From NCBI RefSeq assembly GCF_001440345.1, contig NZ_LJYX01000006.1:868001-932000 (forward strand): a stretch of 64,000 nucleotides of DNA, written 5' to 3'. The stretch comes from Colwellia sp. TT2012. GTDB lineage: Bacteria > Pseudomonadota > Gammaproteobacteria > Enterobacterales > Alteromonadaceae. Position numbers and translations under genes: made by a program. How positions within the stretch are numbered: the first letter of the stretch is position 1; every line of letters starts with the position of its first letter. The notes beneath the pieces are model-generated. The model saw nothing but the letters and a program-made list of their open reading frames with translations, did no database searches and was not told the origin of the DNA. This document shows positions 52,745 through 61,801 of the stretch, piece by piece.

Positions 52745-54043
52745 ATGGCACAAGTTATGGCACAAGCAATCCCTTCAGCAACCACTCCTATGATAGAGTC
52801 AGGCGCCATTACCGCGTTTAATGCTATTAAGGTCGTTGAGACGAGTAAAGCTGTTTTACTCGAGCAAGAAGCGTTCCCTGGTGAATTAGCGGCTTTGAGA
52901 GCACAAGTCACTCAACCTAAAGAGTCTGGTTTTTCTGTCAATACCATTGCTAGCACTAACCATGCTCATAGTTCAAGCCCAGAAAAGCAGCACCCTAGTG
53001 ATAGCTTATTAGCAGATCAGCTAATAGAGCTTATGCCAACCGGCTTAGTTATGCTTGACGGTAATGGCATTGTGATCAAGATAAACCAAGTGGCGATAGA
53101 CTTACTCGATGAGCCCATCCTTGGTCAGCCTTGGTTTAATGTTATAGCCCGTTCATTCAATCCACGTGAAGGTGATTGGCATGAAATATCACTTAAAGAT
53201 GGTCGCCGTGTTAAATTAGAAATCACCAGTTTAGGCGCTCAGCCGGGGCAGTTAATTCTGATTACCGACCTTACCGAGACCCGCCTTTTACAAGATAAAA
53301 TAGCGCAGATGCAGCGTCTTTCTTCATTAGGTAAAATGGTTTCAACCCTAGCTCATCAAATTCGCACGCCATTATCTGCGGCAATTTTATATGGTGAAAA
53401 CTTAATCAGTAATAAATTAGCAGAATCGGCACGTGTTGATTTTCAAAAGAAATTAAACGCCCGCTTACATGATTTAGAGCAGCAAGTGAATGATATGCTG
53501 CTGTTTTCTAAAAGTGGTAAAGAACAGGTTGTTGCTCCTCTAGCCGTTAACGCCTTGATTGATGATGCGGTGCATTCTATGGATGCTTTAATAAGTAAAG
53601 CGGGTGCACAAGTCAAAGTACAGTACTGTGAACATGAGCTTTATATCCTAGGCAATAAAAGTGCCTTAACAGGCGCGATGCAAAACTTATTGCATAACGC
53701 CTTAAATGCCATGACCGTCTTACCGGCAAGTAGTGCCGCTAAAATAGTTGCCCCCTTGATAAATATTCAAGTGTATAGCCAAGACAATCATTTATATTTA
53801 AGTGTTAAGGACAATGGCCCAGGTATAGATGCTGAAATTCGTGATAAAATTTTTCAGCCTTTTTATACCTCAAGCAGTAAAGGCACAGGGCTTGGTTTAG
53901 CGGTGGTTAAATCTGTGGTTAACGCTCATCAAGGTGAGGTAACTTTACTTAACGAAGCTAATGCAGGTGCACATTTTGTGATTAAATTACCGCTGCTAGA
54001 GCAGGGTAGTGTGATGAAAAACAATCCAGAGGGAGAGTGCTAA
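52745..54043 (+). CDS. flrB: Flagellar sensor histidine kinase FlrB
   Basis: The 432-aa protein lacks membrane segments and is cytoplasmic. A PAS domain (about residues 95-175, MPTGLVMLDGNGIVIKINQV) precedes the kinase core with His204 in STLAHQIRTPLSAA, the N box LLHNALNAM, DNGPGI and GTGLGLAVV. FlrB phosphorylates FlrC. A second in-frame ATG at 52757 is possible. The stop overlaps the flrC ATG by one base (TAATG). Confidence 0.93.
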   Translation: MAQVMAQAIPSATTPMIESGAITAFNAIKVVETSKAVLLEQEAFPGELAALRAQVTQPKESGFSVNTIASTNHAHSSSPEKQHPSDSLLADQLIELMPTGLVMLDGNGIVIKINQVAIDLLDEPILGQPWFNVIARSFNPREGDWHEISLKDGRRVKLEITSLGAQPGQLILITDLTETRLLQDKIAQMQRLSSLGKMVSTLAHQIRTPLSAAILYGENLISNKLAESARVDFQKKLNARLHDLEQQVNDMLLFSKSGKEQVVAPLAVNALIDDAVHSMDALISKAGAQVKVQYCEHELYILGNKSALTGAMQNLLHNALNAMTVLPASSAAKIVAPLINIQVYSQDNHLYLSVKDNGPGIDAEIRDKIFQPFYTSSSKGTGLGLAVVKSVVNAHQGEVTLLNEANAGAHFVIKLPLLEQGSVMKNNPEGEC

Positions 54044-55383
54044 TGGCTGAACATAAAGTTCTTGTGGTGGAAGATGATGCCGGTTTGCGTGAAGCCTTGG
54101 TTGATACCTTATCATTAGCAGGTTATCGCTGTGTAGAGGCCGATTCTGGTGAAGCTGCTTTATTGCTGTTGAAAAAACAGCAGGTTGATATTGTTGTCAG
54201 TGATGTACAAATGGGAGGCATGTCTGGTTTATCTTTACTTAAAAGTATTAAAAGTAAACAGGTGAATTTACCGGTGTTACTGATGACGGCCTATGGCACC
54301 ATTGATGATGCGGTACAAGCGATGAAAGATGGCGCTTGTAACTATATTGCCAAGCCCTTTGCGCCGCAAGTGTTACTCAATATGGTCAGTCAATATATTC
54401 CGCCCAAAAAGGTGAATAAAAATGAGCCCATCGTGGCCGATAAACGCTCATTAGAATTACTGGTTTTGGCTAAAAAAGTTGCCAGTACCGATGCGTCTGT
54501 AATGATCCTTGGTCCCAGTGGCTCAGGTAAAGAAGTGTTAGCCCAGTATGTGCATCATCATTCTAAACGCAGTGCTCAACCTTTTATCGCCATTAACTGC
54601 GCGGCCATTCCTGAAAATATGCTTGAAGCCACCTTGTTTGGTTATGAGAAAGGTGCTTTTACCGGCGCCATCCAAGCCTGTCCAGGAAAGTTCGAACAAG
54701 CGCAGGGCGGCACTATTTTACTTGATGAAATAACCGAAATGGATACAGGGCTACAAGCTAAAATTTTACGGGTATTGCAAGAACGCGAAGTAGAACGCTT
54801 AGGTGGCAGAAAAATCATAAGTCTAGATGTACGTGTTATTGCTACCACTAATAGAGACTTACAAGCCGCAGTAAAGGATGGTCTCTTTCGAGAAGACCTT
54901 TATTATCGTCTTAACGTTTTCCCACTCACTTGGCTACCCTTAGCTGAGCGAGTTGATGATATCTTTGTGTTGGCGCAACACTTAATCTCCCGTCATTGTC
55001 AAAAAAATGGCGACCCCATACCTGAGTTTTCGAGGGCTGCGCGTAGTAAACTTAATGCTTATCATTGGCCAGGTAATGTCAGAGAGTTGGATAATGTTAT
55101 CCAACGGGCACTTATTTTACATACCGACAAGCTTATTGATGCGGACGATTTGATGATTGAAAACTTTGATACCGCATTAGTGATAGAGCCAGAGCGAGTG
55201 ACGAATACTGACGATAAGCTTGGTAGTGAATTGAAATTGCAAGAGCATCAAATTATTCTTGATACCTTACAAGCCTGCCATGGTAGTCGCAAAGCGGTGG
55301 CCGATCGCTTAGGCATTAGCCCACGTACCTTGCGCTATAAAATTGCAAAAATGCGTGACTCAGGTATTGAAATTCCCGCATAA
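54043..55383 (+). CDS. flrC: Flagellar response regulator FlrC
   Basis: I start at ATG 54043 (446 aa). The receiver has phosphoacceptor Asp54 in VVSDVQMGGMSG, the AAA+ domain has GPSGSGKE and GAFTGA at about 204-209, and the Fis-type HTH ends in ADRLGISPRTLRYKIAKM. Phosphorylated FlrC activates sigma-54 promoters of the class III genes. Candidates inside this window are flgF, fliE and the first flagellin. Confidence 0.95.
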   Translation: MAEHKVLVVEDDAGLREALVDTLSLAGYRCVEADSGEAALLLLKKQQVDIVVSDVQMGGMSGLSLLKSIKSKQVNLPVLLMTAYGTIDDAVQAMKDGACNYIAKPFAPQVLLNMVSQYIPPKKVNKNEPIVADKRSLELLVLAKKVASTDASVMILGPSGSGKEVLAQYVHHHSKRSAQPFIAINCAAIPENMLEATLFGYEKGAFTGAIQACPGKFEQAQGGTILLDEITEMDTGLQAKILRVLQEREVERLGGRKIISLDVRVIATTNRDLQAAVKDGLFREDLYYRLNVFPLTWLPLAERVDDIFVLAQHLISRHCQKNGDPIPEFSRAARSKLNAYHWPGNVRELDNVIQRALILHTDKLIDADDLMIENFDTALVIEPERVTNTDDKLGSELKLQEHQIILDTLQACHGSRKAVADRLGISPRTLRYKIAKMRDSGIEIPA

Positions 55384-55547
55384 ATTATTCAGTAAAACTA
55401 GCTATTATCACTAACTGCTAGTTATAGCCAAATTACTGTTCTCCCCCCGCTCTGACAAAATCAAAAGCTATTATTGTATCCCTTAGTAAAGTAGCTTTTG
55501 ATTATTACCTGCTAATCCCCCCCCTTTACAAAACTAAATAATGCTTT

Positions 55548-55563
55548 TGGCACTATGCTTGCA
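55548..55563 (+). promoter_or_regulatory. Consensus sigma-54 promoter of the fliE operon
   Basis: TGGCACTATGCTTGCA matches TGGCAC-N5-TTGCA exactly, about 55 bases before fliE. Confidence 0.92.
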
Positions 55564-55618
55564 GTCTCATTGTCATACCTAAGTTTAACGTAAAAAAATT
55601 GACAAAAGTGAGCGCACT

Positions 55619-55981
55619 ATGGATATCAAAAGTAACTCTCTCTATAGCCAAATGCAAAGTATGTCGCTACAAGCTATGGGTAACAAATTACCCTCGGTTG
55701 ATGCCATGGGTGTTAATGGTCTTACTGATAGCAGCGTGGGGAAAATCAACGATTCAAGTAGTAATTTTGGTAACATGCTAACAGATGCCTTAAAAAGCGT
55801 TAATGAATTACAACAAGAATCAGGACAACTGAAAAGATCTTTTGAAATGGGCGACTCTAATGTCACGCTGGCAGAGGTGATGATTGCTTCCTCTAAATCA
55901 GGTATCGCTTTAGATGCCACGGTGCAAATACGCAATAAATTTGTTGAAGCTTATAAAGAAATTATGAGTATGCCAGTATAA
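55619..55981 (+). CDS. fliE: MS ring-rod junction protein FliE
   Basis: The 120-aa protein has the FliE C-terminus: EMGDSNVTLAEVMIASSKSG, then IALDATVQIRNKFVEAYKEI, MSMPV. FliE links the MS ring with FlgB of the rod. It opens the fliEFGHIJK run, driven by the consensus sigma-54 promoter just upstream. Confidence 0.94.
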   Translation: MDIKSNSLYSQMQSMSLQAMGNKLPSVDAMGVNGLTDSSVGKINDSSSNFGNMLTDALKSVNELQQESGQLKRSFEMGDSNVTLAEVMIASSKSGIALDATVQIRNKFVEAYKEIMSMPV

Positions 55982-56081
55982 TTTAACTGGCTTAAATTAG
56001 TTAAATCTGAGTATCTGAATTAAGTTACCCTAAGTTATTAAATAAATTTTGTCGTAAAAAACAGTACAGCGGAGAAGTGAC

Positions 56082-57818
56082 GTGGCAGATACAAACGCAA
56101 TGGTAGCAGCTGATAGCAGTGGTGATATGCTCGTCAGTGAAGCTGATAGTGCGGGAATGGAAGAGCAAAAATCAGGCTTTGCTGCTTTATTAGGTAATGT
56201 CGATATTTTAAGACAAATTACCATTGTGGTTGCCTTGGCTATTTGTTTAGCTATTGCGGTATTTGTTATTATGCTGGCTAATGAGCCTGAATACCGATTT
56301 TTGACGAAATTACCCACGCAGCAGCTTATTAAAACCATGGACTACCTTGATGCCAATCAAGTGGAATACCGTCAAGAAAATAACACTATTTCAGTACCTA
56401 CCGATGAATATCAACATGTTAAGTTATTACTTGCTCGTGAAGGTTTAACCGATGAGGCTTCACAAGGTGTGAATATTTTAATGCAAGATATGGGCTTTGG
56501 CGTTAGTCAACGCCTTGAGCGAGAACGCTTAAAATATGGCAGAGAGCAACAATTGGCTAACACGGTAGAACAACTAAATAGTATTAGCCGTGCTAGAGTT
56601 TTATTAGCTATCCCACGTGAGAATGTCTTTGCTCGGCGCGAAAAAACCCCATCTGCTACTGTGGTGTTAACTATGCGACGCGGCAAGATTTTATCCGATG
56701 AAGAAGTTGATGCTGTGGTTGATATTATTGCTTCGGCCGTGCAAGGTTTAAGGCCAAACCGGGTCACGGTTACCGATCAAAACGGTCGTTTACTTAATTC
56801 AGGCTCACAAAATTCGATTTCATCACGCTCTCGTAAAGAGTTTGAGATTGAACAAAAGCGTGAGCATGAGTACCTAAACAAGATTGATAGCATTCTTATC
56901 CCCATTGTTGGTTTAGGAAATTATACCGCACAAGTTGATGTCTCCATGGATTTTACCAATGTTGAAGAAACATCGCGCCGTTATAACGCTGACTTACCCG
57001 CATTGCGTAGTGAGATGAGTATTGAAAGCACTAATATAGGTGGCTTTTTAGGTGGCATCCCAGGCGCGTTAACCAACCAACCTCCTCTTGAATCTGCTAT
57101 ACCTGAAAATGCCATTGGTGGACAAAAGAAAAGTATGCCGAGTAGAAGACATTCAGAGTTGACTAAAAATTATGAGCTTGATGAATCGATTAGTTATACT
57201 AAGTCACAAACCGGTATTATTAGGCGTGTCAGTGTTTCTGTAGCACTTGATTATGTTGCCAGCACTGCCACAGCAGCCACTGAATCTGGTGTCGATGCTC
57301 CAGTCACTAGCTTAGTACCTCGTTCCACTGCTGAAGTCGCTAGTATTCGACGATTATTACAGGGTAGTATTGGTTTTGATTTGCAACGTGGCGATGTTTT
57401 AGAAGTGCTAACCATTCCTTTTAATCGTCCCGATTTTGGCGTTGTCGCCGAGGTTCCTATCTGGCAACAACCTTGGTTTGTTAAAGTGCTAAAATTAGTA
57501 TTAGGCGCCTTGGTTATAATCGTTTTAATATTGGCGGTTGTTCGTCCTATGCTGAAACGTTTAATCTACCCAGAACGAGCACCAGAAGATTATGGTGATA
57601 AATCACTGGATAGCCATATTGATTTAGGTGATGAAACTATGGATATGCTGACCTCAGATTTTGATGCGGGTGCGGTAGGTTTTGCGCCAGATGGCAGTCT
57701 ACAGTTACCTGATCTTCACCGAGACGAAGATGTACTTAAAGCGGTTCGTGCGCTAGTAGCAAATGAGCCAGAATTATCATCGCAAGTAGTGAAAAGTTGG
57801 TTGAACGAAGATGAGTGA
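56082..57818 (+). CDS. fliF: MS-ring protein FliF
   Basis: The 578-aa protein uses GTG 56082 after GGAGAA. It has two membrane segments (about residues 44-64, TIVVALAICLAIAVFVIML, and about 460-480, LKLVLGALVIIVLILAVVRP). Between them is the YscJ/FliF domain with FLTKLPTQQLIKTMDYLDAN and RVLLAIPRENVFARREKTPS. The acidic C-terminus binds FliG, whose gene overlaps by eight bases. Confidence 0.95.
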   Translation: MADTNAMVAADSSGDMLVSEADSAGMEEQKSGFAALLGNVDILRQITIVVALAICLAIAVFVIMLANEPEYRFLTKLPTQQLIKTMDYLDANQVEYRQENNTISVPTDEYQHVKLLLAREGLTDEASQGVNILMQDMGFGVSQRLERERLKYGREQQLANTVEQLNSISRARVLLAIPRENVFARREKTPSATVVLTMRRGKILSDEEVDAVVDIIASAVQGLRPNRVTVTDQNGRLLNSGSQNSISSRSRKEFEIEQKREHEYLNKIDSILIPIVGLGNYTAQVDVSMDFTNVEETSRRYNADLPALRSEMSIESTNIGGFLGGIPGALTNQPPLESAIPENAIGGQKKSMPSRRHSELTKNYELDESISYTKSQTGIIRRVSVSVALDYVASTATAATESGVDAPVTSLVPRSTAEVASIRRLLQGSIGFDLQRGDVLEVLTIPFNRPDFGVVAEVPIWQQPWFVKVLKLVLGALVIIVLILAVVRPMLKRLIYPERAPEDYGDKSLDSHIDLGDETMDMLTSDFDAGAVGFAPDGSLQLPDLHRDEDVLKAVRALVANEPELSSQVVKSWLNEDE

Positions 57819-58866
57819 TGAACAAGAAGTCGGTGAATTAGCCGCAGCCCCGGCAGGCTTTGATGTAGAAAAATTAGAAGGCGCAGAAAAAGCGGCCATA
57901 CTATTGCTTAGCTTATCTGAAGAAGATGCTGCACAAATATTAAAGCATCTTGAGCCAAAACAAGTACAGCAAGTGGGTACTGTTATGGCGGCAATGCAAG
58001 ATTTTACCCAAGAAAAAATCACCGCGGTACATAAACTCTTTATTCATGAAATACAAAATTTCTCTACCATTGGTTTTAAAAGTGAAGAGTTTGTTCGAAA
58101 AGCGTTAACCGCGGCACTTGGTGAAGACAAAGCCGGTAATTTAATTGATCAAATTGTCATGGGTGGTGCTGCTAAAGGCCTTGATTCATTGAAATGGATG
58201 GATTCTAAACAAGTAGCCAACATCATTCGTAATGAACATCCTCAAATTCAAACCATTGTTTTATCATACCTTGAGCCAGAGCAATCTGCTGAGATCATGA
58301 GTCAATTCACCGATAAAGTCCGTTTAGACTTAATGATGCGTATTGCCAATTTAGAAGAAGTGCAACCAGCAGCCTTGCAAGAATTAAATGAGATTATGGA
58401 GAAACAATTCGCGGGTCAAGCCGGCGCACAAGCAGCGAAAATGGGCGGATTAAAAGCCGCCGCAGATATCATGAACTACCTAGAGACGAACGTTGAAGGT
58501 ATGTTAATGGACTCAATCCGTGAAAATGATGAAGAAATGAGTCAGCAAATTCAAGACTTAATGTTTGTCTTTGAAAACCTTGCCGATGTTGATGATCGTG
58601 GCATGCAAGCTATCTTACGTGAAGTACAGCAAGAGGCCTTAATGAAAGCGATTAAAGGCACTGATGAAGCGTTAAAAGATAAGATAATGAGTAATATGTC
58701 TAAACGTGCCGCGGAAATGATGATCGATGATTTAGAAGCTATGGGCCCTGTACGTATAAGCGAAGTGGAAGCAGCGCAAAAAGAAATTCTGGCGGTTGCA
58801 CGACGATTATCCGACGCAGGCGAGATTATGCTGGGCGGCGGTGGCGGCGGCGATGAGTTTTTATAA
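57811..58866 (+). CDS. fliG: Rotor switch protein FliG
   Basis: The 351-aa protein contains the FliG N-terminal LEGAEKAAILLLSLSEEDAA, the middle-domain EHPQ motif (IIRNEHPQIQTIVLSYL) and the C-terminal torque helix (DVDDRGMQAILREV) with alternating charges. It binds FliF and interacts with stator MotA/PomA. It overlaps fliF, giving coupled translation. Confidence 0.96.
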   Translation: MSDEQEVGELAAAPAGFDVEKLEGAEKAAILLLSLSEEDAAQILKHLEPKQVQQVGTVMAAMQDFTQEKITAVHKLFIHEIQNFSTIGFKSEEFVRKALTAALGEDKAGNLIDQIVMGGAAKGLDSLKWMDSKQVANIIRNEHPQIQTIVLSYLEPEQSAEIMSQFTDKVRLDLMMRIANLEEVQPAALQELNEIMEKQFAGQAGAQAAKMGGLKAAADIMNYLETNVEGMLMDSIRENDEEMSQQIQDLMFVFENLADVDDRGMQAILREVQQEALMKAIKGTDEALKDKIMSNMSKRAAEMMIDDLEAMGPVRISEVEAAQKEILAVARRLSDAGEIMLGGGGGGDEFL

Positions 58867-58907
58867 GATAAAACTAGCTTAGCTCAGTGGAGTATAAGGG
58901 TACACTA

Positions 58908-59699
58908 ATGTCAAAATCACCAGTTCGTATTATAAAAGCATCACAAGAGACTGCCATGGACGTTTGGCCTTTGCCAAATATCCAAGGACAAGTTAGCTCA
59001 GCAGATAAAAATAAAACCAATGCTTTTGGTAAAAAAAGTCACTGGGTTTATGAATCACCAGAGTCTGAAGAAGCTGAGCCACAACCACTGACAGCGCAAG
59101 AAATTGACGATATTCGCATAGCTGCCAGTGAAGAAGGCTTTAATCAAGGTAAGGAAGAGGGCTTTACTAAAGGTTTTGAAGAGGGTAAAGCTAAAGGGTT
59201 AGCAGAGGGAACAAAACAAGGTATTGTAGAAGGTACTGAGCAAGGTTTAGCCCAAGGCAAGGAGCAAATTGAACAACAAAGTGATCGTTGGCAAAAATTA
59301 ATTGAACAATTACACCTACCATTAGCGAATGTGGAAAAAAATGTCGAAGAACAGCTTCTTAATTTGGTTTTACAGCTAACAGAAGCGGTGGTTTTACATG
59401 AAGCTAAAACTAACCCTGACATTTTAATGACGGCCATAACTACTGGCATCAAAAGTTTACCTAGTAGTGATGCTCAAACACAAATATGTTTAAACCCAAA
59501 CGATATTAGCCTAGTCGAAGCTCAATTTGGCGCTGAGCACATTGCCGAGCAAGGTTGGCGTTTACTGCCAGCACCCCAACTGCCTCAAGGTAGCTGTCAA
59601 ATAGAAAACAGTACCTCAAATATCGACTTGCAAATGAAAGCAAGGCTAAAGCAAGTGCTGGAACCTTTCTTTCAAGATGCTTTACATCAAAGCTCTTGA
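58908..59699 (+). CDS. fliH: Export ATPase regulator FliH
   Basis: I start at ATG 58908, after AAGGG (263 aa); GTG 58887 adds only seven residues. The N-terminal half has the glycine repeats of FliH (EGFNQGKEEGFTKGFEEGKA, continuing with G every fourth residue to about 125). The C-terminal globular domain binds FliI (LLNLVLQLTEAVVLHEAKTN). FliH inhibits FliI until docking at the export gate. Confidence 0.92.
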   Translation: MSKSPVRIIKASQETAMDVWPLPNIQGQVSSADKNKTNAFGKKSHWVYESPESEEAEPQPLTAQEIDDIRIAASEEGFNQGKEEGFTKGFEEGKAKGLAEGTKQGIVEGTEQGLAQGKEQIEQQSDRWQKLIEQLHLPLANVEKNVEEQLLNLVLQLTEAVVLHEAKTNPDILMTAITTGIKSLPSSDAQTQICLNPNDISLVEAQFGAEHIAEQGWRLLPAPQLPQGSCQIENSTSNIDLQMKARLKQVLEPFFQDALHQSS

Positions 59700-59759
59700 T
59701 TTTTTGTCGCGCTTGATTCTTTTTCGTTTTAATTTTTTATCTTAAGGTAAATAAACACT

Positions 59760-61121
59760 ATGGTTGATAGCTTACGTCTAACCGAGCGACTTAAAAACAG
59801 TCAACAATTTATTCATGACTTTAAAGCGCCCGTTGCTGGTAGGTTAGTGCGTGTTGTCGGTTTAACCCTAGAAGCCGTAGGCGTGAAAGCACATGTTGGT
59901 AGTCAATGTCTTGTTGAAACAGCACACGGTGATTTACTTGCTGAGGTTGTTGGTTTTGCTCAAGACATTACCTACTTAATGCCAGAAGAAAGCCTTCGTG
60001 GTGTTATGCCTGGCGCACGAGTGTTACCTATTTCCAGTAAATTTAAAGTACCTTTATCCATGGACCTACTCGGCCGGGTAATCAACGGTGTCGGCAAACC
60101 CATTGATGGTAAAGGGCCGATAAAATCAGATGATGATTATCATCATGATAGTAAACCCATGAACCCACTATCTCGACGAGCAATCACCGAAGTACTTGAT
60201 GTAGGTGTACGTTCTATCAATAGCTTTATCACCATTGGTAAAGGCCAGCGCATGGGGTTGTTTGCTGGCTCAGGTGTTGGTAAAAGTGTGCTTATGGGGA
60301 TGATGACACGGGGAACCTCGGCCGATGTTGTTGTCGTTGGCTTAGTGGGTGAGCGTGGCCGAGAAGTAAAAGAATTTATTGAAGAAATTTTAGGTGAAGA
60401 AGGGCTTAAGCGCGCGGTTGTTGTTGCCGCTCCGGCAGATAATTCCCCTTTAATGCGCCTTAAAGGTTGTGAAACGGCCGTACAAATAAGCGAGTATTTT
60501 CGCGATCAAGGTTTAGATGTCTTGTTACTGCTTGATTCATTAACACGTTACGCACAGGCACAACGTGAAATTGCCTTAGCGGTAGGTGAACCTCCCGCAA
60601 CAAAAGGCTATCCGCCGTCAGTTTTTTCTAAATTACCGCAATTAGTTGAACGTGCCGGTAATGGCGGCGAAGGGCAGGGCTCTATAACGGCATTTTATAC
60701 GGTATTAACCGAAGGTGATGACTTACTAGACCCTATTGCTGATGCTGCGCGCGCTATTTTAGATGGTCATGTGGTCTTGTCCCGAGAGTTAGCCGATGCA
60801 GGACATTACCCCGCGGTCAATATTGAAGGCTCTATATCACGGGTTATGCCTATGGTCACTGATGATGAACATCAAGATTTGGCCAAGCAGTTAAAGCAAA
60901 TGTATTCCCTTTATCAGCAAAATAAAGACCTCATTGCCATAGGTGCTTACACCAAAGGCAATGATCCACGCATTGATCAGGCGATAAACGTGCTACCAGT
61001 GATCAACTTTTTTTTACAGCAAAAAATTAATGAGATTATTCCTTATGATCAAAGTATTGCCCAGTTGAAAGAAATTATTGCTGCGGCACATGCGCAAAAT
61101 AAACAGCAAGCACAGAGCTAG
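59760..61121 (+). CDS. fliI: Flagellar export ATPase FliI
   Basis: The 453-aa protein is an F1-beta-like ATPase. The P-loop FAGSGVGKSVLMGMM lies at about 168-182, and the VVGLVGERGREVKEFIEEIL segment and LLLLDSLTRYAQAQREIALA (Walker B) follow. The C-terminal EGDDLLDPIADAARAILDGH is also conserved. It powers unfolding and entry of export substrates. Confidence 0.96.
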   Translation: MVDSLRLTERLKNSQQFIHDFKAPVAGRLVRVVGLTLEAVGVKAHVGSQCLVETAHGDLLAEVVGFAQDITYLMPEESLRGVMPGARVLPISSKFKVPLSMDLLGRVINGVGKPIDGKGPIKSDDDYHHDSKPMNPLSRRAITEVLDVGVRSINSFITIGKGQRMGLFAGSGVGKSVLMGMMTRGTSADVVVVGLVGERGREVKEFIEEILGEEGLKRAVVVAAPADNSPLMRLKGCETAVQISEYFRDQGLDVLLLLDSLTRYAQAQREIALAVGEPPATKGYPPSVFSKLPQLVERAGNGGEGQGSITAFYTVLTEGDDLLDPIADAARAILDGHVVLSRELADAGHYPAVNIEGSISRVMPMVTDDEHQDLAKQLKQMYSLYQQNKDLIAIGAYTKGNDPRIDQAINVLPVINFFLQQKINEIIPYDQSIAQLKEIIAAAHAQNKQQAQS

Positions 61122-61173
61122 TTGTTGATATAAGCATATTGATGCAAAAGTATTGACTTAAAGGGTACAGCAA

Positions 61174-61617
61174 ATGGCAATGAAGCAACTTGATACCATA
61201 TTAAAGTTTGAAAAAGACAACGAACAACGTTGCGCCGATCAATTGAAATTAGCTGAAAATGAGTATCAACAAAATATTACCCGTTTACAAGGCGTGGCAG
61301 ACTACCGCTTAGAATACATGAAACGATTAAGTCAACGAGCAGAGCAGGGCTTAGACAGTGCCACTTATAGACATTATCATGCTTTTATTGCCAAACTTGA
61401 TACCGCTGCCAAGCAGGTAGAAATTGCTATGCGACAAGCAAAATCCTTGGTTGAGCAAAGTAAAAGTATTTGGCTTAAACAACGGCAAAAGGTGAAAGCA
61501 GTTGAGCTATTACGTGATAAACGTTTGCAAAAAATGGCGATAGCAGAACAAAGAGCTGAACAAAAAATGTTTGATGAAATAGCCACTCAACAATTTGTTC
61601 GACGCGCTTTACGTTAG
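61174..61617 (+). CDS. fliJ: Export chaperone and coiled-coil protein FliJ
   Basis: The 147-aa protein is an almost continuous two-helix coiled coil, rich in Gln, Lys and Glu (ILKFEKDNEQRCADQLKLAE; WLKQRQKVKAVELLRDKRLQ). This is the FliJ pattern, analogous to the F1 gamma subunit, and it sits between FliI and the export gate. Gene position after fliI supports the name. Confidence 0.92.
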   Translation: MAMKQLDTILKFEKDNEQRCADQLKLAENEYQQNITRLQGVADYRLEYMKRLSQRAEQGLDSATYRHYHAFIAKLDTAAKQVEIAMRQAKSLVEQSKSIWLKQRQKVKAVELLRDKRLQKMAIAEQRAEQKMFDEIATQQFVRRALR

Positions 61618-61801
61618 TTATTTTGGCTATAACATCCGTTATAAATTTAATAACTGGAATGATTATTGCTTACTTATCTAGAGACCAGCTAGTAAAGCGC
61701 TAGTACAGGGTTTATATCGCGCACAGATGAAAGTGACCGGTGACAATAGTCAGTAATACACAGTGCGATTTTTATTATTTTAGCTAATATCAACGATTGG
61801 A